64,000 bases of DNA from Pseudomonas marincola (GCF_900116605.1 NZ_FPBC01000006.1:1-64000), one strand, 5' to 3'. Counted from the stretch's first letter, positions 20,223 to 32,197 are shown. Made by a program: numbers and translations. The notes: generated from the sequence alone by a model not told the origin.

Positions 20223-21146
20223 ATGAATCGCAACGACTTACGCCGTGTCGACCTCAACCTGCTAATTGTTTTCGAAACGCTGATGCATGAACGCAGCGTA
20301 ACCCGAGCCGCTGAAAAACTCTTTCTTGGCCAGCCTGCAATCAGTGCGGCACTTGGGCGGTTGCGTGGGCTGTTCGATGACCCGTTATTTGTGCGCACAG
20401 GCCGCAGCATGGAGCCCACAGCGCGTGCTCAGGAAATCTTTGCGCTGCTCTCGCCGGCCCTCGATTCAATCTCGACGGCGGTAAGCCGCGCCGCCGACTT
20501 CGACCCCGCCACCAGTAATGCAGTGTTTCGCATTGGCCTGTCCGATGATGTCGAATTCGCGCTGATGCCGCCGCTGATCAAACGCTTGCGCGCCGAAGCG
20601 CCGGGCGTGGTGCTGGTGATTCGCAGAACCAATCACTTGTTGATGCCGGGCCTGCTCAGTTCAGGCGAAATCTCGGTTGGCGTGAGTTACACCGATGAAT
20701 TACCGGCCAATGCCAAACGTAAAGTGCTGCGGGTTACCAAGGCCAAATTGCTGCGCGCCGATTCAGCGCCTGGCCGTTTGAGCCTAGATGAGTTTTGCGC
20801 CCGCCCACAGGCGATGGTGTCGTATGCAGGTGACACCATCGGTTTTATCGATCCGGATCTCGAAGCGCTCGATCGCAAACGTAGCGTGGTGTTGGCCGTG
20901 CCGCAGTTCAACGCACTGGGCGCGTTACTCAGCGGTACAGACATCGTCGCCACCGTGCCCGACTACACCGCAGATGTCTTGACGGCCCAAGGTGGTTTGC
21001 GCACTGAAGACCTGCCGTTCAAAACGCGCACAATAGAATTGCACATGGCTTGGCGGGGCGCGCAGGACAACGATCCGGCTGAGCGCTGGTTACGTTCGCG
21101 TATACAAATGTTCTGTGGCGACGCGGACCTGCAGGACGCTTCCTGA
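20223..21146 (+). CDS. LysR-family transcriptional regulator
   Basis: A 307-residue LysR regulator. The N-terminal winged helix-turn-helix reads RVDLNLLIVFETLMHERSVT (starting residue 8), then RAAEKLFLGQPAISAALGRL, with the family hallmark DPLFVRTGRSMEPT after it. Residues 90-300 are the effector-binding domain of the periplasmic-binding-protein fold. ATG 20223 was chosen since the HTH begins eight residues later; an upstream in-frame start at 20052 would add 57 residues of non-homologous sequence. A LysR gene usually controls a neighbour: the YeeE/YedE transporter lies 166 bases downstream on the same strand, so sulfur-compound transport is a possible target, but the gap and apparent terminator make this uncertain. 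Confidence 0.9.
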   Translation: MNRNDLRRVDLNLLIVFETLMHERSVTRAAEKLFLGQPAISAALGRLRGLFDDPLFVRTGRSMEPTARAQEIFALLSPALDSISTAVSRAADFDPATSNAVFRIGLSDDVEFALMPPLIKRLRAEAPGVVLVIRRTNHLLMPGLLSSGEISVGVSYTDELPANAKRKVLRVTKAKLLRADSAPGRLSLDEFCARPQAMVSYAGDTIGFIDPDLEALDRKRSVVLAVPQFNALGALLSGTDIVATVPDYTADVLTAQGGLRTEDLPFKTRTIELHMAWRGAQDNDPAERWLRSRIQMFCGDADLQDAS

Positions 21147-21186
21147 TTACCGCCTAAAGCTTCGCAAGCGCACTGTTTGGCGTAAT

Positions 21187-21208
21187 CGCCGGTTGAAACT
21201 GGCGTTTT
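21187..21208 (+). terminator. Probable terminator after the LysR gene
   Basis: An imperfect hairpin CGCCGGTT / AACTGGCG (one G-U pair) is followed by TTTT, 40 bases past the LysR stop codon. Confidence 0.5.
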
Positions 21209-21312
21209 GCGCGAAAAATTACCACCTTTAGTTGGGTTTTACCTCGGCAGTTATCGATTGAAACTGCACATGCTTGGCCGGTTTTGTAACGGCCGAGCCG
21301 CGGCCTAGTCCA

Positions 21313-22290
21313 ATGAGTCACCTAAATCAGATAGCCGCCAGAACGCCGAGGTTAATTGTGCTTATCCCCCTGACCCTGGCCTTCCTTATCGGCTGGATCT
21401 CACAACGCATGGGTTTATGCCTGGTCGCAGCAATCACCATGCTGCTGTATCGCCGGCCCACGCTGTTCGTCGCATTGATCACCTGTGGTTTGTTCGGTTT
21501 GCTGCTGACCCCGTTGTTCCATCTGCTCAATGTGTCGCAGCCTTACTACCAGCCGGTCACGCCGCTGTATCTGCTGATTATCGGCGGACTGCTGTTTGGT
21601 ATCAGCTCTGTGCTCAACGACGGTTGCAGCGTCGGCACATTGACCAAGTTGGCGCGTGGCGATATCAGCAAGATCATGACCATTATCGGCTGGGTGATTG
21701 GTATTGTTCTTTGGCGTACGCTGAGCCAGTTCCCCGCAGAGAAGATGGCGCAGATGCCTTCGCCGACCGCGACTAATTACCTTTTGGCGTTCGCGTTAGT
21801 CGTGGCCAGTTTGAGCATTTTGATTCGCTATCAGCGCGAAAAACACTTTGTCGGCCTGAGCATCCTGCTTGGCTTACTCACCAGCAGCCTGTTTACCTTC
21901 GAGCCTCAATGGGCGCCTAGTCTATTGTTCTACGACATTGCCCATGGCATCTGGAGCCAGGGCACATGGCCGATCAGCATGCTGCGAATCGGCGTTTTCG
22001 GCGTCATGCTGCTGGGCATGTTCAGCTTCACCCTTTACCGTAAAACCTTCGATTATCAGGCCCTGAATCCGGGGCGTGGCGGCCAGTACCTGCTCGCGGG
22101 AATCATCATGGGCGCGAGTGCCTCGATGATGATCGGCGGCAATGATTCGCAGATACTGTTGGTATTCCCAACCCTGACACTGACAACCACCCTGCCCCTC
22201 GCCTCCGTGTGTATCGGTATCGTGCTGGCGCTACAGGTGAAAAAGGGCTTCATTCGACGCCGCAATCTGCGTGACAAAGCCGCAGTTTGA
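21313..22290 (+). CDS. YeeE/YedE-family sulfur-compound transporter
   Basis: A 325-residue polytopic inner-membrane protein with about nine helices. The YeeE/YedE (DUF395) signature LNDGCSVGTLTKLARGD is at about residues 98-114; its Cys corresponds to the essential thiosulfate-path cysteine in characterised YeeE. A first conserved Cys is present in RMGLCLVAA. In the second half, where thiosulfate-type members carry a further Cys, this protein has GGNDSQIL, so substrate may differ. Family members import thiosulfate or related sulfur species. ATG 21313 is chosen over an upstream TTG at 21274; neither has a strong ribosome binding site. No TsuB/TusA-like partner gene is next to it. Confidence 0.8.
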   Translation: MSHLNQIAARTPRLIVLIPLTLAFLIGWISQRMGLCLVAAITMLLYRRPTLFVALITCGLFGLLLTPLFHLLNVSQPYYQPVTPLYLLIIGGLLFGISSVLNDGCSVGTLTKLARGDISKIMTIIGWVIGIVLWRTLSQFPAEKMAQMPSPTATNYLLAFALVVASLSILIRYQREKHFVGLSILLGLLTSSLFTFEPQWAPSLLFYDIAHGIWSQGTWPISMLRIGVFGVMLLGMFSFTLYRKTFDYQALNPGRGGQYLLAGIIMGASASMMIGGNDSQILLVFPTLTLTTTLPLASVCIGIVLALQVKKGFIRRRNLRDKAAV

Positions 22291-22295
22291 GCCGC

Positions 22296-23030
22296 TTATA
22301 CAATCCCGCCATTTACCCGCACAGTTTGGCCGTTGATCCAGCGCCCTTCATCGCTCACCAGAAATGCCACCGCATTGGCGATGTCATCAGGACTGCCCAG
22401 CCGCTCAAGCGGGGATTGCGCCGTTAGTGCGGCAATCTGCTCATCGCTCTTGCCGTTAAAGAACAACTCGGTGGCGGTCGGCCCGGGGGCGATTGCATTG
22501 ACGCAAATGTTGCGCCCGCGCAGCTCCTTGGCAAATATCTGCGTGAAGGCCTCAACTGCCGCCTTTGAAGCGGCATAGACCGAGTAGCCAGGCAGCGCCA
22601 AGCCGACCACGCTGGTCGAGAAATTAACGATACGGCCACCATCGCGCATACGCTTGGCTGCCAGACGCAGGGTGTTGAATGTGCCTTTGGTATTGATCGC
22701 GAAAATCCGCTGATACAAGGCGTCGTCGGTTTCGCCGAGCGCTACATTGCCGGGCTGAATGATCCCGGCATTATTGACCAGCACATCCACCGCCCCGTAA
22801 ACCTCTTGCGCCTGATCGAATAGCGCCTCCACCGCGGCGCTATCACTGACATCGGCCAGCACCGGATAAGCATGGCCACCCGCGCTGCGAATTTCACCGA
22901 CAACAGATTCTGCTGCCTCAGGGTTCGAGGCGTAATTGACGATTACGCTCAGGCCATCGGCGGCAAGACGTTTGGCGATAGCCGCACCGATGCCGCGCGA
23001 TGCACCGGTGACAATAGCGACTCTGCTCAT
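22296..23030 (-). CDS. Short-chain dehydrogenase/reductase (SDR)
   Basis: A 244-residue classical SDR. The cofactor-binding TGASRGIG begins at residue 8, NNAG is near residue 86, the catalytic Ser is in NFSTSVVG and the YxxxK motif is in YAASK. The C-terminal segment WINGQTVRVNGG is typical of the FabG-like subgroup. An Asn-Tyr (VNYASN) after the second beta strand suggests NADP(H) preference. Substrate cannot be assigned. Start ATG 23030 has GGAG 5 bases upstream; the open frame extends further to 23063. The gene is convergent with the YeeE gene (5-base gap) and lies 215 bases downstream of opmB on the same strand, probably separately transcribed. Confidence 0.88.
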   Translation of the reverse strand: MSRVAIVTGASRGIGAAIAKRLAADGLSVIVNYASNPEAAESVVGEIRSAGGHAYPVLADVSDSAAVEALFDQAQEVYGAVDVLVNNAGIIQPGNVALGETDDALYQRIFAINTKGTFNTLRLAAKRMRDGGRIVNFSTSVVGLALPGYSVYAASKAAVEAFTQIFAKELRGRNICVNAIAPGPTATELFFNGKSDEQIAALTAQSPLERLGSPDDIANAVAFLVSDEGRWINGQTVRVNGGIV

Positions 23031-23245
23031 GACAACTCCAACGCAGCAGCCTGGCGTGAGCACGGCCGCTGCACACTCAGAATATGTAAGTGCTCACTGT
23101 GATCGGTATAGCCCGAAACCACAGAGCGCTTACGACCGACTATCCAGAAATCGTCGAAATGGGCCGTCATTAAGTCGGGCGGCCATTAACCAGTCGCTAC
23201 AGACACTGTCCCAATGGCTAATCAGACGCGGGCATGAGCTGAGGG

Positions 23246-24739
23246 TTACTCCTCCGCCTTCTGTTCTGCTTGCAATTGCTCAACCTGCCAGCCACCGCCT
23301 AGGGCTGCGATCAACTGTACGCTGGCAGTCAGGCGGCTGCCCAGCAAGGTCAGGTTGTTACGCTCGTTGTTCAGCGCCGTGGCCTGAACAGTAACCACGC
23401 TGTTGTAGTCAACGGTACCGGCCTTGTACTGGTTTTCCAGCGAACGCAGTGCATGGCGCGCCGCATCGAGCGCTTGCTGCTGCACCACCGACTCTTGTTC
23501 CATCACCCGCAGTTGCACCAGATAGTCTTCAACTTCGCGGAAACTATCGAGTACGGTTTGCCGGTATTGCGCCACCGTCTGGTCATACACTGCTTCACTG
23601 CGATCGACCTCGGCGCTGCGTGCGCCGGCATCAAACAAGGTCACCGCCAGTTGCGGCCCAATCGACCAGAAGCGGTTGGGCATGGTGAACCAGTCGGCAT
23701 AACTGCTGCTGCGATAACCGCCAGATCCCGAGATCGTCAGATCAGGAAACCACGCCGCTTCGGCTACGCCAATGTCGGCATTGGCCGACATGACCCGGCG
23801 TTCAGAAGCGGCTACATCCGGGCGCCGTTCAAGCAACTGTGACGGCATCACTGTTGGCACCATCGGCAATTGCGGCACCGCATTCTCACGGCTGGCGATG
23901 CTCAACTCGCTCGGGGTAACGCCGACCAACACCGCAATGGCATGCTCAAGCTGAGCACGTTGCCATTTCAGATCGATGGCTTGCGCCTCGGTACTTTTCA
24001 ACTGGGTCAGTGCCTGGCTGACATCCGATTTCGGCACAATCCCGGCGTTGTACTGGTTTTGCGTGAGCTTGAGCGCGCGGGCATAAGCGCTCACGGTCTG
24101 ATCAAGCAAACGCTGCTGCTCATCCAGCACCCGCATTTGCAGGTAGGTTTGCACCAACTCGGCTTGCAGGCTGAGTTTCAGGGCAGCCAAATCGGCGGCG
24201 CTGGCTTCAAAACCAGCCTTGCTCGACTCCAGTTGGCGGCGCAGCTTGCCCCAGATATCTAACTCCCAGGCAGCATTCAAGGTGGCGCTATGGGTTTTCG
24301 AAATGGTGGCGGCATTGCCGCCGCTGACGCTGATGCCGTCGGATGTGCTCAACGCGCTGTCGCCGCCGCCCTGCCCCGCACGCGTAAGCCCAACGCCGGC
24401 ACCAATCGTTGGGTAGAACGAGGCACGCGCGCCGCGCACCAAAGCCTGGGCCTGACGATACTGCGCCTCTGAGGCCGCCAGATTCTGGTTCGACACGTTC
24501 AGCCGACCCACCAACTCATTCAGTTCTGCATCAGCATAGATCTGCCACCACTCACCACGACTGTAGGCATCGCTCGGCGTTGCGGCTTTCCAGCCAACGG
24601 CTTGCTTGAACTGAGCAGGCGTGTTGATTTCCGGGCGCTCATAATCCGGGCCAATGGCGCACGCACTCAATGCAAGGCTCAGTGCGAGTAAGCTCAGGGC
24701 GCGCGGCAATGCGGGGCAAGTGTTCAGCAACAGGCTCAT
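23246..24739 (-). CDS. opmB: Outer-membrane efflux lipoprotein of the MuxABC pump
   Basis: A 497-residue TolC-family (NodT/OprM group) outer-membrane factor. An N-terminal signal ends in a lipobox (LSACAIG; Cys27), followed by the conserved PDYERPE opening, and two OEP repeats of long coiled-coil helices fill the rest (about residues 70-265 and 295-480). Trimers form the outer-membrane channel and periplasmic tunnel. It is the last gene of muxABC-opmB and its start overlaps the muxC stop by 4 bp, so translation is coupled. In P. aeruginosa the homologous operon exports aztreonam, macrolides, novobiocin and tetracycline when derepressed. The symbol is assigned by operon structure and family. 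Confidence 0.9.
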   Translation of the reverse strand: MSLLLNTCPALPRALSLLALSLALSACAIGPDYERPEINTPAQFKQAVGWKAATPSDAYSRGEWWQIYADAELNELVGRLNVSNQNLAASEAQYRQAQALVRGARASFYPTIGAGVGLTRAGQGGGDSALSTSDGISVSGGNAATISKTHSATLNAAWELDIWGKLRRQLESSKAGFEASAADLAALKLSLQAELVQTYLQMRVLDEQQRLLDQTVSAYARALKLTQNQYNAGIVPKSDVSQALTQLKSTEAQAIDLKWQRAQLEHAIAVLVGVTPSELSIASRENAVPQLPMVPTVMPSQLLERRPDVAASERRVMSANADIGVAEAAWFPDLTISGSGGYRSSSYADWFTMPNRFWSIGPQLAVTLFDAGARSAEVDRSEAVYDQTVAQYRQTVLDSFREVEDYLVQLRVMEQESVVQQQALDAARHALRSLENQYKAGTVDYNSVVTVQATALNNERNNLTLLGSRLTASVQLIAALGGGWQVEQLQAEQKAEE

Positions 24740-27700
24740 AGTGGTGTTTCCAAGGCAGCATCTGTCTTCACGCCCCGCCAGCGGTTAACCCGGTGACGCA
24801 GACGATCAAAATAAAGGTATACGACCGGCGTGGTGTACAGCGTCAGCAGTTGGCTGAGAATCAGGCCACCGACGATGGTAATTCCGAGCGGCTTGCGCAA
24901 TTCGGAACCTTCGGCGCTGCTCATTACCAGCGGTAAAGCGCCGAGAATCGCCGCGAGCGTGGTCATCATGATTGGCCGAAAGCGCAGCAAACAGGCGCGG
25001 CGGATCGACTCGTAAGGGCTCAGGTTATTCTGGCGTTCCAGTTGCAGCGCCATGTCGATCATTAGAATCGCGTTCTTCTTGACCACACCAATCAGCAGGA
25101 ACAGGCCTAACAGCGAGATCAGGCTGAATTCAGTATTCAGCAACTCCAGCGCCAACAGCGCGCCGACTCCCGCCGACGGCAACGTCGAAAGGATGGTCAA
25201 TGGGTGCACATAGCTCTCGTAGAGCACGCCGAGAATGATATAGACCACGCCCAGCGCCAACAGGATCATCAGCGGCTGATTCTTCTGCGTCTCCTGAAAC
25301 GCTGCGCCCGTCCCGCTAAGCATGCCCTGTACTTCTGTCGGCAAGTTCAGCCGCGAGACGGCTCTGTCTATCGCAACTGTTGCCTGCTCAAGCGTCACGC
25401 CTTCCGCGAGCGAGAAACCGATGTTCTCCGAGGCGAACTGACCTTGATGGTTTACCCGATCTTCCTCCAGGCTGCGTTCCCAACGGGCTACCGCCGAAAG
25501 CGGAACCCGCTGGCCGTCACTGGTTATCAACTTGACCTGATCCAGCGCTTCGGGGTGCTGGGCATATTGCGGTTTGACTTCCATCACCACGCTGTACTGG
25601 TTGAGGCTGTCGTAGATGGTCGAAACCTGGCGTTGGCTGAACGAGTTGTTCAGAACGCTGGTAATCAGGCTCATGTCGATGCCAAGGCGTTTGGCCATGT
25701 CGCGATCCACCACCAGACGAATCTGCTGCGCACCCTCATTCTCTTTGGCGTCGATGTCAGTCAGTTCTGGCAAAGCGCGCAAGGAATCGCGCACTTTTGG
25801 CATCCAGGTACGCAGTTGCTCCAGATCACCCGAGAGCAGCATGTACTCGTTATCCGAGCTACGGCCCTGACGTCCGCCAATCTGCAAATCCTGATCCGGC
25901 ATCAGGAACAGGCGGCCACCGGCAATTTTCGGCACATCCTTGCGCAGCCGGTTAATTACCGCTTGCGAGGAGATCTTGCGCTCTTTTACCGGCTTCAGCC
26001 GCACGATAATAAAGGCGTTGTTGATGCCACCCGAACCACCGATAAAGCCCGCGACGCTGTCGACTGCCGGGTCTTTGAGAATTGCCCGGCGATAAACCTC
26101 CATCTTCGGCTGCATGACCTGAAACGACAGGCCGTCATCACCTCGGATAAAGCCGATCAACTGGCCGGTATCCTGCTGAGGCAGGAATGTTTTCGGCACG
26201 CTGACAAACAGGAAAATATTCAGGGCGATGGTGGCAAATAAACTGAACAACATCAGCAGCGAATGGCGCAGCGCCCAGTCGAGACTGCGCTGATAGATGG
26301 CCAATATCCACGCGCCGAAGCGTTCGAACATACGCTGTAACGGGCCGTTGTTCGGCTCGGTGTCTTCGGCGCGCAGCCAACGGGCACAGAGCATTGGCGT
26401 CAGTGTCAGCGATACAATCAGGGAGATGACAATCGCCACCGCCAGCGTGATCGAGAACTCGCGGAACAGGCTCTCGACCAGACCGCCCATGAACAAAATC
26501 GAAATAAACACCGCCACCAGCGACAGGTTCATCGACAGCAAGGTGAAGCCGACTTCACGCGCGCCCTTGAACGCTGCGGCCATTGGCTTTTCGCCCGCTT
26601 CGATATGCCGGGAAATATTCTCCAGCACCACGATGGCGTCATCTACCACCAGCCCCGTGGCCAGAATCAGCGCCATCAACGACAGGTTGTTCAACGAAAA
26701 GCCAAGCAGGTACATCGCGGCAAATGTGCCGACCAGTGAAACCGGTACTGCCAGCGCCGGAATCAGCGACGCGCGCCAACGCCCGAGGAAGCAGTAAACC
26801 ACCATGATCACCAGCGCCACGGCGATCAGCAGCGTGCGTTCAGCCTCATGCAAGGTGGCGCGAATTACTGGCGAGCGGTCCATCGCGACCTGCAGATCAA
26901 CGCTGGCCGGTATGATCGCGCGCAAGCCGGGTAATTCACTGCGAATGCCTTCGATGGTTTCGATGATGTTGGCGCCCGTCTGGCGATTGACCACCAGCAA
27001 CACCGCGCTTTGATCATTGTAAAAGCCGCTGTTGTAGCGGTCTTCGACGTCATCCTTGATGGTCGCAACGTCACCCAAACGCACTGCCGCACCGTCTTGA
27101 TAACGGATAATGGTTGGCACGTAATCAGCGGCCTTTTCGAGCTGATCGCTGGCCTTGATCTGCCAGTGCTTGTCTGCATCTTCGACCGAGCCTTTGGGCC
27201 GTTTGGCGTTGGCGCTGGTGATTGCAGTGCGCACATCATCCAGTGCCAGGCCGTACTGATCGAGCAGGCGTGGCTCCAGTGATACCCGCACTGCCGGCAG
27301 AGAGCTGCCGCCAATCTGCACTTCACCGACGCCGATAACTTGCGCGAGTTTTTGCGCGATCACGGTGGACGCTACGTCATACAACTGGCCTTTGCTGAGC
27401 ACATCCGACGATAACGCCAAAACCATGATCGGCGCTTGCGACGGATTGATCTTGCGGTAGGTCGGCATGCTGCGCATCCCGCTTGGCAAGAGGTCACGCG
27501 CAGCATTGATTGCCGCCTGCACTTCACGCGCCGCGGCGTTGATGTCGCGGCCCAGATCGAACTGAATCATGATCCGCGTGCTGCCCTGGCTGCTGCGGCT
27601 GTTCATCTGGCTGATGCCGGCAATCGTGCCCAGCGAACGCTCAAGCGGTGTGGCCACGGTTGATGCCATGATTTGCGGGCTGGCGCCTGGCAAGGTGGCA

Positions 27701-27843
27701 TCGACGGTAATCACCGGAAAATCCATGTCCGGCAGTGGCGCTACAGCCAACAGGCCATAGCAGACGCCGCCGAGCAGGATGATTGCCAGGCTGAGCAACA
27801 TGGTCGCCACGGGGCGGCGAATGAACGGGGCCGATAGATTCAT
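24736..27843 (-). CDS. muxC: RND efflux transporter subunit MuxC (MdtC-like)
   Basis: A 1,035-residue inner-membrane RND transporter with the expected 12 helices and two large periplasmic loops. The N-terminus [17 protein letters not shown] is the first membrane helix, the proton-relay Asp pair lies in [14 protein letters not shown] of helix 4, and the C-terminal [12 protein letters not shown] motif closes the last helix. It belongs to the MdtB/MdtC subgroup in which two different RND proteins form a mixed trimer. The gene overlaps muxB and opmB by 4 bp on either side. Drug range is inferred from the P. aeruginosa system, not from this sequence. Confidence 0.93.
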   Translation of the reverse strand: MNLSAPFIRRPVATMLLSLAIILLGGVCYGLLAVAPLPDMDFPVITVDATLPGASPQIMASTVATPLERSLGTIAGISQMNSRSSQGSTRIMIQFDLGRDINAAAREVQAAINAARDLLPSGMRSMPTYRKINPSQAPIMVLALSSDVLSKGQLYDVASTVIAQKLAQVIGVGEVQIGGSSLPAVRVSLEPRLLDQYGLALDDVRTAITSANAKRPKGSVEDADKHWQIKASDQLEKAADYVPTIIRYQDGAAVRLGDVATIKDDVEDRYNSGFYNDQSAVLLVVNRQTGANIIETIEGIRSELPGLRAIIPASVDLQVAMDRSPVIRATLHEAERTLLIAVALVIMVVYCFLGRWRASLIPALAVPVSLVGTFAAMYLLGFSLNNLSLMALILATGLVVDDAIVVLENISRHIEAGEKPMAAAFKGAREVGFTLLSMNLSLVAVFISILFMGGLVESLFREFSITLAVAIVISLIVSLTLTPMLCARWLRAEDTEPNNGPLQRMFERFGAWILAIYQRSLDWALRHSLLMLFSLFATIALNIFLFVSVPKTFLPQQDTGQLIGFIRGDDGLSFQVMQPKMEVYRRAILKDPAVDSVAGFIGGSGGINNAFIIVRLKPVKERKISSQAVINRLRKDVPKIAGGRLFLMPDQDLQIGGRQGRSSDNEYMLLSGDLEQLRTWMPKVRDSLRALPELTDIDAKENEGAQQIRLVVDRDMAKRLGIDMSLITSVLNNSFSQRQVSTIYDSLNQYSVVMEVKPQYAQHPEALDQVKLITSDGQRVPLSAVARWERSLEEDRVNHQGQFASENIGFSLAEGVTLEQATVAIDRAVSRLNLPTEVQGMLSGTGAAFQETQKNQPLMILLALGVVYIILGVLYESYVHPLTILSTLPSAGVGALLALELLNTEFSLISLLGLFLLIGVVKKNAILMIDMALQLERQNNLSPYESIRRACLLRFRPIMMTTLAAILGALPLVMSSAEGSELRKPLGITIVGGLILSQLLTLYTTPVVYLYFDRLRHRVNRWRGVKTDAALETPL

Positions 27844-30800
27844 AGTGCCGCCGGCGCTCCGGCAGCGCTACGACCGGTAAAACGTCGGGCCATTCGGTCG
27901 AAATACAGGTAAATAACCGGCGTGGTGAACAGCGTCAGTATCTGGCTCAGCAGCAAACCACCGACCATCACCAGTCCGAGTGGCTGACGCAGTTCTGCAC
28001 CGGAACCTGTGGCCAACATCAGCGGAACAGCACCGAACAACGCCGCCAAGGTTGTCATCAGAATCGGCCGGAAACGCAACAAGGCGGCTTGATAAATCGC
28101 CTCCTCCGGTCCCATGCCCTGATTGCGTTCAGCATCGAGGGCGAAGTCGATCATCATGATCGCGTTCTTCTTGACGATACCGATCAGCAAAATGATGCCG
28201 ATAATCGCAATAAGGCCCAGGTCATTGCCGGTTAACAGCAGCGCCAACAACGCGCCCACGCCGGCTGATGGCAATGTCGAGAGAATCGTGATCGGGTGGA
28301 TGTAACTCTCGTAGAGCACGCCTAGCACGATGTACATGGTTACCACGGCCGCCAGAATAAGCAGCAAGGTGCTCGAAAGCGACGCCTGGAATGCCTGCGC
28401 AGCGCCCTGGAACTCGATCTGCACGCCAGCCGGGACACCAATATCGGCTTTGACCTGCTCGATCACTTTCACCGCATCGCCAAGGGCAACGCCTTCAGCC
28501 AGGTTGAACGACAGAGTGGCCGCCGGGAATTGGCCGATGTGGTTGATCAGCAAGCTGGTGGCGCGCTGCTCGATGTGTGCCAGCGATGACAGCGGAATCT
28601 GCTGGCCATCGCTCGTCGCCACATGAATCTCGCGTAACGCGGCTGGGCCGATACTGCCTGCGTTGGCACTTTCGAGCACCACGCGGTATTGGCTGGCCTG
28701 GGTATAGATGGTCGAGATCTGGCGCTGGCCGAAGGCGTCGTAGAGAGCATCGTCAATGTCGGCCACGCTGACGCCGAGGCGTCCGGCTATATCGCGGTCG
28801 ATATCGACGTAGACTTGCAGACCACGGTTTTGCAGGTCACTGGCAACGTCTACCAACTCAGGCTGCTCGCGCAGCGCGCTCACCAGTTTCGGCACCCACT
28901 CTTCAAGCAGGGCCAGATCCGGAGACTCCATGCTGAACTGATACTGCGTACGGCTGATGCGATCTTCGATGGTCAGATCCTGCACCGGCTGCAGATACAA
29001 CTCAATGCCCGGCACTTTCGCAAGCTCGGGACGCAGGCGGTTGATGACCTGGCTGGCCGTGAGATCGCGCTCGCCGTGCGGTTTCAGGTTGATCAACATG
29101 CGACCGCTGTTCAGCGTCGGGTTGTCACCGTCCACACCAATGTAAGAAGACAAGCTGCTGACCGCCGGATCTTCCAGAATCACTGCAGCCAAACGCTGTT
29201 GACGTTCACTCATGGCGCTGAATGAAACCGCTTGTGGCGCCTCTGAAATTCCCTGGATAACGCCCGTGTCCTGCACCGGGAAGAAACCTTTAGGCACTGC
29301 CAGATACAACAGCACGGTCAACACCAGCGTACCAATCGCCACCAGCAACGTCAGCGCCTGATGCTTGAGCACCCATTGCAGGCCACGCCCGTAATGCGCA
29401 ATCAGCGTGTCGATGAACTGGCCGCTGGCCTTGTAGAAACGCCCCTGCTTCTCCTCTGGCTCATGTTTGAGCAAGCGCGCGCACATCATCGGCGTCAGCG
29501 TCAGCGAGATCACCAGCGAGATCAGAATGGCCACAGCCAGGGTAATGGCAAATTCCCGGAACAAACGCCCGACCACATCGGCCATGAACAGCAGCGGGAT
29601 CAGCACTGCAATCAGCGAGATGGTTAGCGATATCAGGGTAAAACCAATTTGCTTGGCCCCTTTCAGCGCGGCATTCAGCGGCGTCTCACCCGCCTCCAGG
29701 TGACGGGCAATGTTCTCGAGCATGACGATGGCGTCATCGACCACGAAACCCGTGGCAATGGTCAGCGCCATCAGCGTCAGGTTGTTGATGGTGAAACCGG
29801 CCAGGTACATCACGCCAAAGCTGCCGATCAACGACAGCGGCACCACTATCGACGGAATAATAGTGGCCGACAATTTGCGCAGGAACAGGAATGTAACCAG
29901 CACCACCAACATGATGGCCAGGAACATCTCGTGCTGAACGTCGGTAACAGCTGCGCGGATGGTTTGCGTACGGTCAGTCAGCACCTGCACATCGACACTG
30001 GCCGGCAACCCTTCTGTGAGGTTGGGCAGCAGCTTCTGAATGCGGTCGACCACATCAATCACGTTAGCGCCGGGCTGGCGTTGCACGTTGAGCAGAATGG
30101 TCTTGTTCAGGTTGGCCCACGCCGCCAAACGCTGGTTCTCGGCACCGTCGACAATCGTGGCGACATCTTTGAGGCGCAGCGTTGCACCGTCGGCGTAGGT
30201 CAGAATCAGGTTACGGTACTGGTCTACCGAGATCAGCTGATCGTTGGCATCAAGCTGGGAAACGCGGGTAGGACCGTCGAAGTTGCCCTTGGGCTGATTG
30301 ACGTTACTGGCAGTAATCAGCAAACGGATATCCGATAAGTTCAGACCGTAAGACGCAAGCGCTTCGGGGTTAACCCGAATCCGTACCGCCGGGCGCTGGC
30401 CGCCCGCCATCGAGACCAGGCCAACACCTGTGGTTTGTGCGAGCTTTTGCGCGAGGCGCGTATCAACCAGGTCGTTGACCTCGGTCAGCGGCATGGTTTT
30501 AGAGCTGATCGCCAGCGTCATCACCGGCGTATCGGCCGGGTTCACCTTGTTGTACACCGGCGGTGCCGGCAGATCATTCGGCAGCAAGTTGGTGGCCGCA
30601 TTGATCGCGGCCTGCACTTCTTGCTCGGCCACATCGAGCTTGATCTCAAGATTAAAGCGCAAGGCAATAACCGAGGCGCCGCCCGAACTGGTCGAAGACA
30701 TCTGCTTGAGCCCGGCCATTTGCCCGAACTGGCGCTCAAGCGGCGCGGTCACAGCGCTGGTCATCACATCGGGGCTGGCGCCCGGATACAGAGTGATCAC

Positions 30801-30938
30801 CCGAATAGTCGGGTAATCCACTTCCGGCAGTGCGGACACCGGCAGCAAGCGATAGGCGATCAGGCCGCTGAGGAAAATCGCCAGCATGATCAGCGTGGTG
30901 GCGACCGGCCTGAGGATAAACAGGCGCGAGGTATTCAT
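27840..30938 (-). CDS. muxB: RND efflux transporter subunit MuxB (MdtB-like)
   Basis: A 1,032-residue RND transporter, the partner of MuxC in a heterotrimeric pump. It begins [18 protein letters not shown], carries the helix-4 proton-relay motif [14 protein letters not shown], the helix-10/11 block [23 protein letters not shown] split by conserved Lys residues, and ends with the VIYLYFDRM motif. In the E. coli counterpart MdtBC the B subunits are thought to drive proton transfer and C to bind drug. It overlaps muxA upstream and muxC downstream by 4 bp each. Confidence 0.93.
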   Translation of the reverse strand: MNTSRLFILRPVATTLIMLAIFLSGLIAYRLLPVSALPEVDYPTIRVITLYPGASPDVMTSAVTAPLERQFGQMAGLKQMSSTSSGGASVIALRFNLEIKLDVAEQEVQAAINAATNLLPNDLPAPPVYNKVNPADTPVMTLAISSKTMPLTEVNDLVDTRLAQKLAQTTGVGLVSMAGGQRPAVRIRVNPEALASYGLNLSDIRLLITASNVNQPKGNFDGPTRVSQLDANDQLISVDQYRNLILTYADGATLRLKDVATIVDGAENQRLAAWANLNKTILLNVQRQPGANVIDVVDRIQKLLPNLTEGLPASVDVQVLTDRTQTIRAAVTDVQHEMFLAIMLVVLVTFLFLRKLSATIIPSIVVPLSLIGSFGVMYLAGFTINNLTLMALTIATGFVVDDAIVMLENIARHLEAGETPLNAALKGAKQIGFTLISLTISLIAVLIPLLFMADVVGRLFREFAITLAVAILISLVISLTLTPMMCARLLKHEPEEKQGRFYKASGQFIDTLIAHYGRGLQWVLKHQALTLLVAIGTLVLTVLLYLAVPKGFFPVQDTGVIQGISEAPQAVSFSAMSERQQRLAAVILEDPAVSSLSSYIGVDGDNPTLNSGRMLINLKPHGERDLTASQVINRLRPELAKVPGIELYLQPVQDLTIEDRISRTQYQFSMESPDLALLEEWVPKLVSALREQPELVDVASDLQNRGLQVYVDIDRDIAGRLGVSVADIDDALYDAFGQRQISTIYTQASQYRVVLESANAGSIGPAALREIHVATSDGQQIPLSSLAHIEQRATSLLINHIGQFPAATLSFNLAEGVALGDAVKVIEQVKADIGVPAGVQIEFQGAAQAFQASLSSTLLLILAAVVTMYIVLGVLYESYIHPITILSTLPSAGVGALLALLLTGNDLGLIAIIGIILLIGIVKKNAIMMIDFALDAERNQGMGPEEAIYQAALLRFRPILMTTLAALFGAVPLMLATGSGAELRQPLGLVMVGGLLLSQILTLFTTPVIYLYFDRMARRFTGRSAAGAPAAL

Positions 30939-32197
30939 GCGTCTTTCTTCTGCCGATTGCCACGTTCTTCGCCGTCACGCCGCGCTTTATTGCGTGGCAC
31001 ATCGGCCTTGGGTTGGGCTGCAGCGGCTTGAGGATCATCGCTGATCACCTCAACCACATTGCCTTCGCGCAAGCGATCGGTGCCTTCTACCACCAAACGC
31101 TCACCGGCTTTGACACCGCTCTCGATCAGGGTGATTTCGCCATTGCTCGGGCCTTCCTGAACCGGACGAATCTGAATCTTGTCATCGCCATCGACCACGT
31201 AAACAAACGGGCCTTTTGAGCCAAACTGCAATGCGGCTGCTGGAATCAGCGTGGCCTGCTTGCGGGTATCAACGCGCAAACGCACGTTGACGAACTGATT
31301 GGGGAACAGCATCTCGTCAGCATTGGTAAAGCGCGCCTTGAGTTTCACTGTGCCCGTGGTGGTATCAATCAGGTTATCCAGGCTTTCGAGCTTGCCTTCG
31401 GCCAGCAAGGTCTTCTCGCTTCTGTCCCAGGCCTCGACCATCAGCTGCTGACCGGCACGATAAGGTTTGAGCACAGCTGGCAGATCGCCTTCGGGCAAGG
31501 TGAATACCACCGCTATCGGCGTGGTTTCGGTAATCACCACAATCGGCGTGGTGTCGCCCGAGGTAATCAAATTCCCGACGTCGACCTGACGCAAGCCCAA
31601 ACGACCGGAAATCGGCGCACGTACCTGAGTGAAACTGAGATCCAGCTTGGCCTGAGCGACAGCGGCCTGATTGGTTTTCAGCGTGCCACGATACTGATTG
31701 ACCAGCGCTTGCTGGGTGTCGAGGGTTTGCTTGGCAATCGAGTCTTCTGCATAAAGGCCGGTGTAGCGGGACAGATCGATCTGCGCATTCTTCAGTAACG
31801 CCTGATTCTCTTGCTGGGCGCCCTGAGCTTGTTGCAGCGCCACTTCGTAGCTGCGCGGATCGATCACCGCGAGCACATCGCCCTGCTTGACCTTTTGCCC
31901 ATCGCTGAACAGCAGCTTGACCAGTTGCCCGTCAACCTGGCTTTTGACGTTGACCGTGTTGTAAGCCGTCACCGTGCCCAGCGCTTTGAGTTCTACCGGG
32001 TAGTCGCCCTGCTCGACTGTCGCCACGCGAACCGGCACCGGGCCCATATCGCCAAAGCGACCGCCGCCGCCTTTGGCAGCCGGTTTAGCCGGCCAGAACC
32101 ACCAGATAAGGGCAATGATTGCCACCAGTAAAACAACACCAATCAGCCATTGCCTGCGTTGATTAGAAGAACGGGTGGTCAAATTTGTATCGGACAT
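30935..32197 (-). CDS. muxA: Membrane fusion protein MuxA (MdtA-like)
   Basis: A 420-residue periplasmic adaptor of an RND pump. It is anchored by one N-terminal membrane segment (about residues 16-35), followed by a glycine-rich linker, a lipoyl/biotinyl half-motif ([20 protein letters not shown]), an alpha-hairpin (about 115-190) and the second lipoyl half with [15 protein letters not shown] beta-barrel and membrane-proximal domain follow, and the tail is basic. It bridges MuxBC to OpmB. It is the first gene of the operon; the 182-base gap upstream must contain the promoter, but no operator is evident and no regulator gene lies adjacent in divergent orientation. Confidence 0.92.
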   Translation of the reverse strand: MSDTNLTTRSSNQRRQWLIGVVLLVAIIALIWWFWPAKPAAKGGGGRFGDMGPVPVRVATVEQGDYPVELKALGTVTAYNTVNVKSQVDGQLVKLLFSDGQKVKQGDVLAVIDPRSYEVALQQAQGAQQENQALLKNAQIDLSRYTGLYAEDSIAKQTLDTQQALVNQYRGTLKTNQAAVAQAKLDLSFTQVRAPISGRLGLRQVDVGNLITSGDTTPIVVITETTPIAVVFTLPEGDLPAVLKPYRAGQQLMVEAWDRSEKTLLAEGKLESLDNLIDTTTGTVKLKARFTNADEMLFPNQFVNVRLRVDTRKQATLIPAAALQFGSKGPFVYVVDGDDKIQIRPVQEGPSNGEITLIESGVKAGERLVVEGTDRLREGNVVEVISDDPQAAAAQPKADVPRNKARRDGEERGNRQKKDA

